Shown one piece after another: positions 29,401 to 38,623 of a stretch of DNA of 64,000 nucleotides. This stretch comes from Fulvimarina manganoxydans. Lineage in GTDB: Bacteria > Pseudomonadota > Alphaproteobacteria > Rhizobiales > Rhizobiaceae. Both the position numbers and the translations under genes were made by a program. The notes under the pieces are model-generated. The model saw only the letters and a list, made by a program, of their open reading frames with translations, did not search any database and had not been told where the DNA came from. Location: contig NZ_FWXR01000001.1 in the NCBI RefSeq assembly GCF_900176465.1, forward strand, positions 62,001 through 126,000, in the 5' to 3' direction. Numbering within the stretch: position 1 is the first letter of the stretch; each line of letters starts with the position of its first letter.

Positions 29401-29529
29401 AAATGCGCCCGCTCCTGGAAGATCACCGGCGATGTCGGGTCCGATCCGGACTATCCAGAAGTCTCCAAGCGCGATGCGGCCGCCTTGCGTGAGCTGAAGG
29501 CGCTCGGTCGGCTCGAAAGCGTCTCCTGA
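26449..29529 (+). CDS. ileS: Isoleucyl-tRNA synthetase
   Basis: Charges tRNA-Ile in the cytoplasm. It is 1026 aa from ATG 26449, with class I motifs HIGH (residues 75-78, in [11 protein letters not shown]) and KMSKS (694-698, in [12 protein letters not shown]). The editing CP1 domain has [17 protein letters not shown] and [17 protein letters not shown]. Two oddities were seen. Residues about 481-519 are a Gly/Pro/Ala/Glu/Arg/Ser-rich insertion between [10 protein letters not shown] and [11 protein letters not shown]. The C-terminal region, where E. coli IleRS has a Cys-rich zinc site, keeps only one Cys (KCARSW). The enzyme otherwise looks complete and functional. Confidence 0.97.
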   Translation: MSETKTPETGSVDYSKTLFLPETDFPMRAGLPKAEPQWIETWDKTGLYKRLRQESAGRPKYVLHDGPPYANGNLHIGHALNKILKDVITRSFQMRGYDANYVPGWDCHGLPIEWKIEEQYRAKGKNKDEIPVNEFRQECRDFAEHWVKVQTDEFRRLGVEGDFEKPYLTMAYDAEAVIAGELLKFAMSGQLYRGSKPVMWSVVERTALAEAEVEYHDHESDTIWAAFPVRFAVRDGAEMSPLSNASVVIWTTTPWTIPGNRAIAYSPRIAYGLYEVTAAENDFGPQAGAKYILADALAASVFEKAKLQATRISDVSVSDLEGLVCDHPLKGLGGGYEFAVPLIAGDHVTDDAGTGFVHTAPGHGREDFDAWMDMRRDLEKRGIETAIPFTVDDDGFYTKDAPGFGPDAEGGPARVIDDKGKKGDANKRVIEALIARDNLVARGRLKHSYPHSWRSKKPVIFRNTPQWFVHMDKDLGGYGMEGGSPHPAEGREPERASAGQAAPAERSRASGDSVSEENSDTLRNRALKAIDETRFVPASGQNRLRGMIADRPDWVLSRQRAWGVPICVFVDEDGEVLKDEAVNDRILEAFREEGADAWFADGAKERFLGNGHDASKWTMVRDILDVWFDSGSTHAFCLEKRPDLKWPADLYLEGSDQHRGWFHSSLLESCGTRGRAPYDAVLTHGFVMDEEGRKMSKSLGNTVTPQDVIKESGADILRLWVVSSDYSEDLRLGKTILQTNVDSYRKLRNTIRWMLGTLAHDEGESVPFAEMPELERLMLNRIAELDELVRKGYDAFDFKRISRALLDFVVVELSAFYFDIRKDALYCDAPSSMRRKAALQVVRTIFDHLVTWFAPMLPFTMEEAWLSRYPQAESVHLEQFRDVDPAWKDTKLAERWQALRRVRRVVMGALEEKRREKVIGSSLEAWPTIYLADESVEALVRERDFAEIAITSGVRIEAGEGPADAFRLPDVAGVAVVFDKAHGAKCARSWKITGDVGSDPDYPEVSKRDAAALRELKALGRLESVS
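27889..28005 (+). repeat. In-frame low-complexity insertion with mini-hairpins inside ileS
   Basis: About 117 bp (39 codons) has no counterpart in the IleRS alignment that I recall. The DNA is a chain of short hairpins: CGGCC-GAA-GGCCG (27908-27920), GCCCG-AA-CGGGC (27924-27935) and GCCGC-GCAA-GCGGC (27968-27981). It encodes a polar, probably disordered loop. This resembles small palindromic elements that insert in frame into genes, as known in Rickettsia; the origin is an inference. Confidence 0.6.
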
Positions 29530-29617
29530 TCTTGAGCGTTAACAAAGTTACCGATTTGTTGCCCAGTGGCCGCAAGCGGCTTCTTTGCAACAGGCTTCGA
29601 AAGCCTTAAGCCTTCTC

Positions 29618-29653
29618 CCAATCTCGCCTGATTTCTCTGTCAGGCGAGATTGG
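29618..29653 (+). terminator. Perfect 14-bp hairpin after ileS
   Basis: CCAATCTCGCCTGA (29618-29631) and TCAGGCGAGATTGG (29640-29653) are exact reverse complements around an 8-nt loop. It lies 89 bp after the ileS stop, without a T-run, and is the only strong structure in the 283-bp gap to the lipoprotein gene. It is likely a transcription terminator or 3'-end stabiliser. Confidence 0.65.
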
Positions 29654-29812
29654 AGCCGGGTTCGACGAGGGGTGGCCGGCGTCAAGGATCTGCAGCAGTG
29701 GCCAGAATTGGCGGGATGGCCGCCGCGCTGCATCGATACGAAATGACCGGACGGGGCCGATGATCGGCGATACGTCCGGCCCGGGGACCAGGCCGAGGGG
29801 GCTTTTCGCGAG

Positions 29813-30490
29813 ATGATCTCGACCACCATTCGCATGGGAGCGGCGATGGCGTTCCTTCTGGGCGCTGCCAGCCTCTCCGGCTGCATGGGGCCGACCTATG
29901 GCACCGGCAAGAGCCAGGGCGAGACGCTCTTCGACGATCTCAACAATATGGTCTCTCTAGGCGGATCATCCGACGCGCAGCCGGTCTCCTATTCGCCGCG
30001 CTCCGAATTGGTGACCCCCGAGAACACAAAGGTTTTGCCGGCGCCCCAGGCGGCGCGCGCCGATTCCTCCGGCGTCGAATCGCCCGAGCAGCGCTCGGCG
30101 CGGATCCAGGCCGAGGCCTATCAGGGTGATGGGCCGATCCCGGCCGACGTGGCGACGAGCCGTAAGGCAAACGTCCCCGACGGCTATCTCGATCGCACGC
30201 GCGGCGACGGATCGTCCTTTATGCGCCGCCGAGAGCGCGACATTGAGGAGCCTTTGTCGCCCACCGAGCTGCGCAGCCGCGGCGAACTGATCCGCGAGCG
30301 GATCACTCAGCGCTATCAAGGCTCGCCCCAGAACCGTCGCTTCCTGTCCGAGCCGCCGACGACCTATCGCAAGCCGGCCGAGTCGGCTCCGATCGGGGAT
30401 CCGGGCGTCGACGAGGAGGTGAAGGCGCGCCGTCTGAGAGGCAATTCCTCCTCGCTTGGCTCCAAGATCAGCGATCTTCTGCCCTGGTAA
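29813..30490 (+). CDS. Putative lipoprotein
   Basis: A 225-aa protein. The N-terminal signal MISTTIRMGAAMAFLLGAAS ends in the lipobox LSGC with C24 as lipid attachment site. With Met as residue +2 it is more likely destined for the outer membrane. The mature part is hydrophilic, rich in Ser, Pro and Arg, with no catalytic motif I recognise; a charged stretch (MRRRERDIEEPLSPTELRSR) lies mid-protein and it ends SKISDLLPW. It follows ileS in the same direction. Function unknown; I recall similar proteins after ileS in Rhizobiales but cannot verify that here. Confidence 0.75.
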   Translation: MISTTIRMGAAMAFLLGAASLSGCMGPTYGTGKSQGETLFDDLNNMVSLGGSSDAQPVSYSPRSELVTPENTKVLPAPQAARADSSGVESPEQRSARIQAEAYQGDGPIPADVATSRKANVPDGYLDRTRGDGSSFMRRRERDIEEPLSPTELRSRGELIRERITQRYQGSPQNRRFLSEPPTTYRKPAESAPIGDPGVDEEVKARRLRGNSSSLGSKISDLLPW

Positions 30491-30859
30491 GCGGGGTCGG
30501 TGCGCCTGACCCGGCCACTATCGACTTGATCGCCATCGGTCGGTCGAGCCCGTAGGCGGCCGGCGGGCCATCTTTGGGCTTGCTGGGTCACGTGAATGCA
30601 TAAGAGGTTTGGTCGCAGCCATTGAGACCGGTCGTCATCCTCGGCCCACCAGGGCTTAGGACCCATGCCTCGAACGCGGCTTACATCCACAGACGATTGC
30701 GGTCCGCTTCGTGATATCCTTAGGCGGAATGCCGTTCTGACGGTGATGGCATGGGGCCCCGCTCTCTTGCGAGAGCGAGGATGACGAAGCGTCGGAGGAA
30801 TCGGTCTCACCTTCGAACTCTGCAGGCCCGAACATGACTTCCGAACTGACGCAGCAGGA
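30491..30859. other. Non-coding gap between convergent genes
   Basis: This 369-bp gap lies between the lipoprotein gene (+) and gamma-glutamyltransferase (-). Reading frames here lack protein-like composition. No perfect hairpin with a T-run was found, so no terminator is assigned. Confidence 0.45.
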
Positions 30860-32437
30860 CTAAACGAACCGCTCCACGGACCTCTCCGCCACCGCGTCTC
30901 CCCATGGTGAGGTCGGTTCGGCAGCGCCGAAATTGATGTCTGCGCGCCGCATGACCCCGGCCGGGCAAGCGAACGCGTAGGGGAAGGGGAGTCGGGGCAC
31001 GGCTTTGACCGTATGATCCTTTCCGAGTTCGGCCAGGATATCCGGTCCCAGCGCCTCGTCGGCGATCACTGTCTTTCCGCCGGAGACGTCGATGCGCGGC
31101 GCATGGAAGGCCGTGTCGAGGTCGTTATCGAGCGCCAGCATGCGAAAAGCGAGCTGGGCGACGGCCGGAAGGATCTTGCGGCCACCCGAAGCGCCGATGG
31201 CAAAGCGGGTCCCGTCCTTCTCGCCGATCGCCGGGCAGACATTCATCAGGCAGCTCTTTCCGGGGCTGAGAGAATTCGGCCGGCCCTGTTCGGGGTCGAA
31301 CCACATGATGCCGTTGTTGAGGAGAAGCCCGGTCGAGGGCGAGACCACTTTAGAGCCGAAGATCGACAGAAGCGTCTGTGTCATCGCGACCATGTTGCCC
31401 TGCCGGTCGACGATGGAAAAATGCGTTGTCGAACCCGGCGCTGCCGGGCTTTCGTGATCGCCCATGGTCGCAAGCCTGTGTTCATAGGCGCCGGACAGCG
31501 CCGTGGCCATCGCCGATAGACGCTCGCCCTCGCTTGGTTTCGACCCAAGCGCCTCCAGCCGCGCGAAACTGTCGGCGAGGGTCGGTCCCGCCGTCAGCCT
31601 CGGCGTCATATGGCAGCGCCCGCCAAAGGCCTCGATCGAAAGCGGATCACCGAGTTCGGCGCGATAATCCCGCAAATCCTCATAGCGCAGCGAGCCGCCT
31701 TTCTCCGTCACGTCCTTGGCAAGTGCCCGCGCGACGTCGCCATCCTGCATTTCGCCAGGCCCATTGGCGGCGATCGTCGCCAGCGTATCGGCCATACGAG
31801 CGTTTGGCAGGCGCAGATCGGTGAGGGCGGTCCAGGCGCCGACCGGCGGCCAGGTACCGTCTTCGAGAAAGAGCGCTGCGGCGTCGGGATCCTTTGCGAG
31901 GGCGCGCGCTGCCGATGCAATGATCAGGCCGGCATACCAGTCGACGCTCAGCCCCTTGCGCGCCAGATCGGCCGAAGGCGCGACGAGATCGCGCCAGGGC
32001 ATCCGGCCCCAGCGCCCATGGGCTGTCCCGATCCCCGCCACGACGCCGGGGACGGCTACAGCGCTCGCCCCTTCCAGATTGCGGTCGTCCACCACGCGCT
32101 TCCAGGGAAAGAGATCGCCGGCGATCCCTTCGCCGGAGAGGGGAAAGTCGCGGATGTCGAGGCCCTTCGGGGCGCGCATTCCATATGAAAGGGCATAGGG
32201 GCGCTCCTCGTCGGCCCGCCAGACCATCATCGCGCCGCCCCCGGCCGGGCCGCTCATCCAGGGTTCGAGAACACCGATCGAGAAACTGACAGCGACGGCC
32301 GCGTCGATCGCATCGCCGCCGGCGGCGAGCACCTCAACGCCGATCTCCGAGGCGATGCGATGTTGCGAGGCGACGATCCCGCCTTGCGAGGAAACGGCCG
32401 GCTTTCGGACGATCTGAGATTGGGAGAAGTTGTTCAT
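30860..32437 (-). CDS. Gamma-glutamyltransferase family protein (Ntn hydrolase)
   Basis: Cleaves or transfers gamma-glutamyl groups. The 525-aa proenzyme would self-cleave before the catalytic Thr in PGSTTHFSIVDRQGN (T337), giving large and small chains. Other family blocks are GGDAIDAAVAVSFSIGVLEP, GPAGGGAMMVW, LLLNNGIMWFDP and AIGASGGRKI. There is no signal peptide, unlike classical periplasmic Ggt, so it is probably a cytoplasmic member. ATG 32437 has GAGG six bases upstream; an alternative ATG 32455 overlaps the iclR stop (ATGA). It is in an operon with the regulator, beside a peptide-type ABC importer. Confidence 0.88.
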   Translation of the reverse strand: MNNFSQSQIVRKPAVSSQGGIVASQHRIASEIGVEVLAAGGDAIDAAVAVSFSIGVLEPWMSGPAGGGAMMVWRADEERPYALSYGMRAPKGLDIRDFPLSGEGIAGDLFPWKRVVDDRNLEGASAVAVPGVVAGIGTAHGRWGRMPWRDLVAPSADLARKGLSVDWYAGLIIASAARALAKDPDAAALFLEDGTWPPVGAWTALTDLRLPNARMADTLATIAANGPGEMQDGDVARALAKDVTEKGGSLRYEDLRDYRAELGDPLSIEAFGGRCHMTPRLTAGPTLADSFARLEALGSKPSEGERLSAMATALSGAYEHRLATMGDHESPAAPGSTTHFSIVDRQGNMVAMTQTLLSIFGSKVVSPSTGLLLNNGIMWFDPEQGRPNSLSPGKSCLMNVCPAIGEKDGTRFAIGASGGRKILPAVAQLAFRMLALDNDLDTAFHAPRIDVSGGKTVIADEALGPDILAELGKDHTVKAVPRLPFPYAFACPAGVMRRADINFGAAEPTSPWGDAVAERSVERFV

Positions 32438-32451
32438 GGTCGTCCTCTGCT

Positions 32452-33219
32452 TCATCCGATTGCGTTCGCCACATCGCGCAGGCGCGGCATGACGTCCTCC
32501 CGCAGCCTTTCGCGGGTCCAGACCGTGCCGCTGACCGAACAGTGAATGGCGCCGCCGGGCTCGCCATTGCGATTGACGGCGACAGCCAGCGCGAGTTCGT
32601 TCATCTGCAATTCGTTCTCCGCGATCGAGTAACCGGTCTCGGCCGCCTCCTCGACAAGTCGTTTCACCGCCTCGCGGTCCATGGTCGTTTGCGAAGTGAA
32701 GCGTTGCATCGGCCATTCTTCGATGGCGCGCTGGCGCTCGCCGGGCTCGCGCAAGGCCAGCATGACGCGCCCGCTCGACGTGTTGAGCGCTGGCACGCGG
32801 CGTCCGATGATCATCGCGGCATAGCTGGTGCGAGAGCTCGGGAGGCGCGCCGTATAGACGATGTCGGTACCATCAAGGCGGGAGAAGTTGATCGTCTCGC
32901 CCAGCGCCTGACGCAAATCGATGAGGCGCGGCATCGCGCTCTTCACCAAGTCGTCGGACCAGAGATAGCGGTTAGCGAGCTCGGTCATGCGGATCGAGGG
33001 GCTGAAGCGCTTGGTCGTCGCGTCCTTGTCCAGATAGCCCAGCTGATGCAGCGTCGTCGTCAGCCGCTGCACGCTGGAGCGGTCGAGGCCGGTCTCGATC
33101 GATAATTCCGTCAGGCCCAGCCGGGCCTGTTCAGGTCCGAAAGCTTCCAGAACGCGCATCGCCTTTTCGAGCGAAGCGACGAAATGGCTGTCTGTTCGCC
33201 GCGCTGGTTTCACATCCAT
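32452..33219 (-). CDS. IclR-family transcriptional regulator
   Basis: A 255-aa regulator from ATG 33219 (GTG 33231 is also possible). The N-terminal winged helix (about 15-75) has SLEKAMRVLEAFGPEQARLGL and SSVQRLTTTLHQLGYLDKD. The C-terminal IclR effector domain has AALMVALREP-like VMLALREPGERQRAIEEWP and ETGYSIAENELQMNELALAV. It is divergent from the ABC importer operon across 155 bp and upstream of the gamma-glutamyltransferase. The arrangement suggests it controls both, with the effector being a substrate or product of this catabolic locus. Confidence 0.9.
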   Translation of the reverse strand: MDVKPARRTDSHFVASLEKAMRVLEAFGPEQARLGLTELSIETGLDRSSVQRLTTTLHQLGYLDKDATTKRFSPSIRMTELANRYLWSDDLVKSAMPRLIDLRQALGETINFSRLDGTDIVYTARLPSSRTSYAAMIIGRRVPALNTSSGRVMLALREPGERQRAIEEWPMQRFTSQTTMDREAVKRLVEEAAETGYSIAENELQMNELALAVAVNRNGEPGGAIHCSVSGTVWTRERLREDVMPRLRDVANAIG

Positions 33220-33253
33220 TCCGCATTGCACAAAAATTGGTCGGAGAAGGCGG

Positions 33254-33283
33254 TTGACGTTATCGTAGACATGTTTTTAGGAT
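33254..33283 (+). promoter_or_regulatory. Candidate promoter of the peptide-type ABC operon
   Basis: TTGACG (33254-33259) and TAGGAT (33278-33283) are 18 bp apart in the divergent region between the IclR gene and the binding-protein gene. The surrounding sequence is AT-rich compared with its neighbours. An IclR operator probably overlaps, but I could not define one. Confidence 0.5.
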
Positions 33284-33374
33284 ATCTCAATCCGCAAACG
33301 ATTATCGCATTGCGCTAATTGTCCCCGCTTCCGCCCACTGGCCGCTTTGGCCATCTCACCTGGAGAAGCCTTGC

Positions 33375-34988
33375 ATGTCGTATCTTCCCACAGCTTCCGC
33401 CTTTAAGCCGTCCCGGCTTTTCCGGGCGGCCATGTTGGCATCCTGCGTCGCATTTGCGGGGCTGTCCGCGGCTCCAGTTGACGCGCAGGAGATTCGCGCT
33501 GTCATGCATTCGGGAATTCGCGTCCTCGATCCGGTGATCACCACGGCGCATATCACCCGCAATCACGGCTACATGATCTACGACACGCTGCTCGGCATGG
33601 ACGAGAATCTGAAGCCGCAGCCGCAAATGGCGTCATGGGAGGTGTCCGACGACGGCCTGACCTACACCTTCACCCTGCGCGACGGGCTGAAATGGCATGA
33701 CGGCGCGCCGGTGACGGCGAAGGACGTGGTCGCCTCGTTGAAGCGCTGGGGCCAGAAGGACGGCGGCGCCCAGATGATGTTCAAGTCGGTCGACAGCCTC
33801 GAGGCGACCGACGACAAGACCGCTGTGCTGAAGCTCAAGGAGCCGTTCAACTACGTGCTCGAACTGATGGCCAAGCCTTCAGGGCTGCCGACCTTCATCA
33901 TGCCGGAACGCGTCGCCAACACCCCGGCGGGCGAGACGATCACGGACTATACGGGCTCGGGCCCCTTCAAATTCGTCGAGGCTGAATACGAGCCGGGCGT
34001 GAAGGCGGTCTATGAGAAGAACGAAGACTACGTCCCACGCGACGAGCCGCCGAGCTGGACCTCGGGCGGGAAGGTCGTGAATGTCGACAAGGTCACCTGG
34101 GTCACGATGCCCGACGTGCAGACGGCCGTGAACGCGGTCAATGGCGGCGAGATCGACTATCTCGAACAGGTGCCCTTCGATCTTCTTCCGATCCTCCAGT
34201 CGAATCCCGAGCTCACTGTCGAAGTGGTGAGCCCGCTCGGCTATCAGACGATGGGGCGGCTGAACTGGTTGAACCCGCCTTTCGACAATGTGAAAATTCG
34301 CCAGGCGGCGATGCTCGCCCTGGGCCAGCAGCCGATCCTTGCGGCGCTTGTCGGCAACCCGGAATATATGGACGAATGCGGCTCGATGTATGGCTGCGGC
34401 ACGCCCTTCGCTACCGATGCGGGCGACGAGATGATCATGGACGGCCCGCAACCGGAAAAGGCCAAGGCTCTGCTCGACGAGGCCGGCTATGACGGAACGC
34501 CCATCCTTCTAATGCAGCCGACCGACGTCGCCGCGCTGACGGCCCAGCCCGTTGTCGCCGCGCAACAGCTCCGCGAGGCCGGCTTCACCGTCGATATGCA
34601 GCCGATGGACTGGCAGACCCTCGTCACCCGCCGCGCCAGCCAGGCCCCGGTCTCGGAAGGCGGCTGGAACATGTTCTTCACCAACTGGATCATCCCGGAG
34701 GTGTGGAGCCCGATCAACAACCCGATGCTGAACGGCGGCGGCAAGGAGGCTGCCTGGTTCGGCTGGCCGGACGATCCCAAGCTCGACGAGTTGCGCACCG
34801 AGTTCGCCCAGGCGACGGACGAGGCCGAGCAGAAGAGGATCGCGGCCGAGATCCAGAAACACGCCTATGAGGTCGTGAACTACATCCCCGTCGGCGAATA
34901 CAAGATTCCGTCCGCCATCAGCACAAAGCTGACGGATATGGTCAAAATGCCCGTCCCGGTGTTCTGGAACGTGAAGAAGGCCGAATAG
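33375..34988 (+). CDS. ABC importer, family 5 (peptide/opine-type) substrate-binding protein
   Basis: A 537-aa periplasmic receptor. The signal peptide runs to about residue 38 (AAMLASCVAFAGLSAAPVDA, then QEIRA). SBP family 5 features are ITRNHGYMIYDTLLGMDE, YTFTLRDGLKWHDGAPVTAKD, DYTGSGPFKFVE and MPMDWQTLV-type DMQPMDWQTLVTRR. GGAG nine bases upstream supports ATG 33375. It is first gene of the importer operon; a hairpin follows, before the permeases. Substrate is not readable, but the downstream M81, M20 and amidase genes suggest short peptides or amide-linked compounds. Confidence 0.92.
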   Translation: MSYLPTASAFKPSRLFRAAMLASCVAFAGLSAAPVDAQEIRAVMHSGIRVLDPVITTAHITRNHGYMIYDTLLGMDENLKPQPQMASWEVSDDGLTYTFTLRDGLKWHDGAPVTAKDVVASLKRWGQKDGGAQMMFKSVDSLEATDDKTAVLKLKEPFNYVLELMAKPSGLPTFIMPERVANTPAGETITDYTGSGPFKFVEAEYEPGVKAVYEKNEDYVPRDEPPSWTSGGKVVNVDKVTWVTMPDVQTAVNAVNGGEIDYLEQVPFDLLPILQSNPELTVEVVSPLGYQTMGRLNWLNPPFDNVKIRQAAMLALGQQPILAALVGNPEYMDECGSMYGCGTPFATDAGDEMIMDGPQPEKAKALLDEAGYDGTPILLMQPTDVAALTAQPVVAAQQLREAGFTVDMQPMDWQTLVTRRASQAPVSEGGWNMFFTNWIIPEVWSPINNPMLNGGGKEAAWFGWPDDPKLDELRTEFAQATDEAEQKRIAAEIQKHAYEVVNYIPVGEYKIPSAISTKLTDMVKMPVPVFWNVKKAE

Positions 34989-35011
34989 GCCTGCCTCGAG
35001 CCGAAACGCGC

Positions 35012-35040
35012 ATGTCCTCGCCGCCCTGCGGCGGGGACAT
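35012..35040 (+). promoter_or_regulatory. Intercistronic hairpin between binding-protein and permease genes
   Basis: ATGTCCTCGCCGC (35012-35024) pairs with GCGGCGGGGACAT (35028-35040): 13 bp with one G-T wobble and a 3-nt loop. It starts 24 bp after the binding-protein stop and has no T-run. Such structures often protect the upstream message or attenuate read-through, keeping binding protein in excess over permeases. Confidence 0.65.
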
Positions 35041-35094
35041 CGACAAGGGTGCCTGACAAGGGTGCCCCCTAAGCATTTGAGCGGGGCCCTGATA

Positions 35095-36036
35095 ATGCTT
35101 GCTTACATCATCCGACGCATCCTCGCCTCGATCCCGGTGATGATCGTCGTCGCGCTCTTCGTCTTCCTCCTGTTGCGGCTGACGCCGGGCGACCCGGCCG
35201 CGATCATTGCCGGCGATATGGCAACGCCCGCCCAGCTCGAACAGATCCGCCAAAATCTCGGCCTCAACGAGCCGCTCGTCACCCAATTCATTACCTGGAG
35301 CGGTCAGCTTCTATCCGGTGATTTTGGCCGTTCGCTGATCTCCAAGACGCCGGTGCTGACGCTGATCCACCAGCGCCTCGAGCCGACGCTCAGCCTTGCG
35401 ATCGTCACCATGCTCTTCACGCTTCTTCTGTCGATTCCGATGGGCGTGGTAGCGGCGTGGCGGCATGGGACGCTGACGGACAGCGCGATCATGGCGATTT
35501 CGGTTCTCGGCTTCTCCATTCCGGTTTTCGTGACCGGCTATATCCTGATCCAGATTTTCGCGATCGACATGCGCGTCTTCCCGATCCAGGGCTTCCGGAG
35601 CATCTTTGACGGCTTCTGGCCCTTCTTCGAGAGGATCGTCCTGCCGGCCCTGACGCTCGCGACGATCTATATTGCGCTGATCGCCCGCATGACCCGCGCG
35701 GCCATGCTCGATGTTCTCGGCGAGGACTATATCCGTACCGCCCGCGCCAAGGGATTGTCCGAGCGTATCGTCTTATTCCGCCACGCGCTGCGCAATGCCG
35801 CCGTGCCGATCCTGACCGTGGTCGGCACTGGCTTCGCGCTGATGATCTCGGGCGTCGTCGTCACCGAAAGCGTCTTCAACCTGCCCGGCCTCGGCCGCCT
35901 CACCGTCGATGCGATTCTTGCCCGCGACTATCCGGTGATCCAGGCGCTCATTCTCCTGACCAGCGGCATCTATGTCGTCATCAACCTCCTGATCGACATC
36001 TCCTACGCGTTCATGGACCCGAGGATCCGCTACTGA
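35095..36036 (+). CDS. ABC importer, DppB/OppB-type permease
   Basis: A 313-aa integral membrane protein from ATG 35095. The N-terminal MLAYIIRRILASIPVMIVVA and LLRLTPGDPAAII are the standard opening of DppB-like permeases. The EAA loop (RTARAKGLSERIVLFRHALRN) contacts the ATPase, and VVTESVFNLPGLGRL follows. An in-frame GTG at 35062 is less likely because the family start is at MLAY. Its stop overlaps the next start by one base (TGATG). Confidence 0.92.
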   Translation: MLAYIIRRILASIPVMIVVALFVFLLLRLTPGDPAAIIAGDMATPAQLEQIRQNLGLNEPLVTQFITWSGQLLSGDFGRSLISKTPVLTLIHQRLEPTLSLAIVTMLFTLLLSIPMGVVAAWRHGTLTDSAIMAISVLGFSIPVFVTGYILIQIFAIDMRVFPIQGFRSIFDGFWPFFERIVLPALTLATIYIALIARMTRAAMLDVLGEDYIRTARAKGLSERIVLFRHALRNAAVPILTVVGTGFALMISGVVVTESVFNLPGLGRLTVDAILARDYPVIQALILLTSGIYVVINLLIDISYAFMDPRIRY

Positions 36037-36938
36037 TGGCTGACGAAACGACCACAGCGGCTACGGGACCGGGGGCAAAGCCGGTAGTCCGCCGCAACCT
36101 CTTGCCGAGGATCGATCTGGCTTCCCTCAAATTTGCCCCGACGCTTGCCGCCATCATTCTCGGCCTTATCGTTCTCGCTGCCGTTTTCGCGCCGCTGATC
36201 GCGCCCTATGATCCGATCAAGATGGACCCGATGGCCCGTCTCGGCGCGGCGAGCTTCGCCCATCCCTTCGGCACCGATGGTTATGGCCGGGACGTCTTGT
36301 CGCGAACCCTCTATGGCGCGCAAACCTCGCTGATCGTCGGGCTCGGCGCCGCTTTCGTGGCAGTTCTGGTCGGTCTGCCGCTCGGCCTGTTGTCCGGCTT
36401 CTTCCGCGTGCTCGACGCCGTGCTGATGCGCGTCATGGACGGGCTAATGGCGATACCGGCGATCCTGCTTGCGATCGCCATCGTCGCGCTCGTCGGATCG
36501 AGCCTCTGGACCGTGCTCGTCGCGATCACGATCCCCGAAATTCCCCGCGTCGTGCGCCTGGTGCGCTCGGTCGTCCTGTCGGCCCGCGAGGAGCCTTATG
36601 TGGAGGCCGCGATCGCCGTCGGCTCCAGCCTGCCGAAGATCATGTGGCGGCATCTGACGCCGAACACCATCGCCCCGCTCATCGTTCAGGCGACGTATGT
36701 CTGCGCCTCGGCGATCCTGACCGAGGCGATCCTTTCCTTCCTCGGCGCGGGCATCGGCACCGAGACCCCGTCCTGGGGCAACATCATGTCGGAGGGGCGG
36801 CTCTATTTCCAATTGAAGCCGGGCCTCATCTTCTGGCCGGGCCTCTTCCTCTCTCTCTGCATCCTCTCGATCAACATTCTCGGCGACACCGCCCGCGATG
36901 TCATGGACCCGAAGCTCGGAAAGAAGAGGAAGGCCTGA
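36036..36938 (+). CDS. ABC importer, DppC/OppC-type permease
   Basis: A 300-aa second pore subunit. It has LAPLIAPYDP-like FAPLIAPYDPIKMDPMAR, HPFGTDGYGRDVLSRTLYGA and the EAA loop EEPYVEAAIAVGSSLPKIMW, ending DTARDVMDPKLGK. The starts and stops of the neighbours overlap by one base at both ends (TGATG), so the membrane and ATPase subunits are coupled. Confidence 0.92.
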   Translation: MADETTTAATGPGAKPVVRRNLLPRIDLASLKFAPTLAAIILGLIVLAAVFAPLIAPYDPIKMDPMARLGAASFAHPFGTDGYGRDVLSRTLYGAQTSLIVGLGAAFVAVLVGLPLGLLSGFFRVLDAVLMRVMDGLMAIPAILLAIAIVALVGSSLWTVLVAITIPEIPRVVRLVRSVVLSAREEPYVEAAIAVGSSLPKIMWRHLTPNTIAPLIVQATYVCASAILTEAILSFLGAGIGTETPSWGNIMSEGRLYFQLKPGLIFWPGLFLSLCILSINILGDTARDVMDPKLGKKRKA

Positions 36939-38623
36939 TGACAGGACAGGAGACGAACGATCGGAAGGGCGATGTCCTCGTGGTCGAGAATCTCGTCGTC
37001 GAGACGGGAGGACGCAGGCCGGCCCCTATCCTCAACGGCGTGTCGCTTCGGGTCGCGCCCGGCGAGACGGTCTGTCTCGTCGGCGAAAGCGGCTCCGGCA
37101 AATCGGTGACGTCGCTGGCCACGATGGGGCTCTTGCCCAAGGGCGCGCTCGCGGTCAGTTCCGGGCGGATTCTCGTCGAAGGCGAGGATGTCGTCTCGGC
37201 TTCCCCGTCCCGGCTTCGCCAGTTGCGGGCCACGCGCATGTCGATGATCTTCCAGGAGCCGATGACCGCGCTCAATCCGGTGCTGACCATTGAACGGCAG
37301 TTGGAAGAGGTCTTGAGCGCCCATTCGCAAATGAGCGGCGCAGAGCGGCGCAGTCGCATTCGCGACATTCTCTCCCTCGTTCGCCTGCCGGATGTCGAGC
37401 GCATGTGCCGCTCCTATCCGCACCAATTGTCGGGCGGCCAGCGCCAGCGCGTGATGATCGCCATGGCGCTCGTCCTCGAGCCGAAGCTTCTGATTGCCGA
37501 CGAGCCGACGACCGCCCTCGACGTGACGACCCAGAAGGAAATCCTGAAGCTCGTCGCCGACATTCAGAAGCGGCTCGGTACCTCGGTCCTCTTCATCACC
37601 CATGACATGGGCGTCGTCGCGGATATCGCGGACCGCGTCTATGTCATGCGCCATGGTAATATCGTCGAGGACGGGCCGATCGGGGACATTCTCAAGGACC
37701 CCAAGCGCGATTACACGCGCAATCTCCTCACCGCCGTTCCGGCATTGCATCCGCGCGAGGCAAGGGCCCGGATCTCGAACGAAGTCGTGCTGTCCACCAC
37801 CGAACTCGGCATGACCTACGGCGCTTCGTCGCTGTTCAGAAAGCGCGCGGGAACGGTCGCGGCGAAGGACGTCAATCTGACCCTGACGCGGGGGCGCACG
37901 CTCGGCGTCGTCGGCGAGAGCGGCTCGGGCAAATCCACGGTCGCGCGCTGCGTCATGCGGCTGATCGATCCGACCGAGGGCAGCATCCGCCTGCGCAATC
38001 AGGAGATCGCGGGGCTTTCGCGCCGGGCCTTGCGGCCGGCTCGCAAGCGCATTCAGATGATCTTTCAGGACCCCAATCGCTCGCTCAATCCGCGCCTGAC
38101 CGTGGGGGACAGCATCACCGAGGGGCCGATCAATTATGGCGCCTCGCCGGATGCGGCGCGCACGCGGGCCAAGGAGCTTCTCGAACTGGTCGGGCTGCCG
38201 GCCGACGCCATCGACCGGCATCCGCATCAATTTTCCGGCGGCCAGCGCCAGCGCATCGCGATCGCCCGCGCGCTCGCCATGGAGCCGGATGTTCTCGTCG
38301 CCGACGAAGCGGTGTCGGCGCTCGACGTCTCGGTCCAGGCCCAGGTGCTCGACCTTCTCGACGACATCCAGGCAAGGCTCGGTGTCGCGCTGCTCTTTAT
38401 CACCCATGATCTGCGCGTGGCGGCCCAGATCTGCGACGATGTCGTCGTCATGCAGCACGGGCGCATCGTCGAATATGGGCCGACAGCCGAAGTCCTCGGC
38501 CATCCACGCGAGGCCTATACGCGCGAACTGATCGAGGCTGCGCCCGGTCGTCACTGGGATTTCCCGAACTTCCGCCCGCTTCCGACGCCAAGCGGCGGGC
38601 CCGTCGACGGAGCCACCCTGTGA
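36938..38623 (+). CDS. ABC importer, fused DppD-DppF ATPase
   Basis: A 561-aa chain with two complete ATP-binding domains. Domain 1 has Walker [10 protein letters not shown], signature [14 protein letters not shown] and Walker [13 protein letters not shown]. Domain 2 has [27 protein letters not shown] and [12 protein letters not shown]. The fusion supplies both ATPases of a dipeptide-type importer in one polypeptide. ATG 36938 overlaps the permease stop; its end overlaps the GTG of the following M81 gene by 4 nt. Confidence 0.93.
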   Translation: MTGQETNDRKGDVLVVENLVVETGGRRPAPILNGVSLRVAPGETVCLVGESGSGKSVTSLATMGLLPKGALAVSSGRILVEGEDVVSASPSRLRQLRATRMSMIFQEPMTALNPVLTIERQLEEVLSAHSQMSGAERRSRIRDILSLVRLPDVERMCRSYPHQLSGGQRQRVMIAMALVLEPKLLIADEPTTALDVTTQKEILKLVADIQKRLGTSVLFITHDMGVVADIADRVYVMRHGNIVEDGPIGDILKDPKRDYTRNLLTAVPALHPREARARISNEVVLSTTELGMTYGASSLFRKRAGTVAAKDVNLTLTRGRTLGVVGESGSGKSTVARCVMRLIDPTEGSIRLRNQEIAGLSRRALRPARKRIQMIFQDPNRSLNPRLTVGDSITEGPINYGASPDAARTRAKELLELVGLPADAIDRHPHQFSGGQRQRIAIARALAMEPDVLVADEAVSALDVSVQAQVLDLLDDIQARLGVALLFITHDLRVAAQICDDVVVMQHGRIVEYGPTAEVLGHPREAYTRELIEAAPGRHWDFPNFRPLPTPSGGPVDGATL

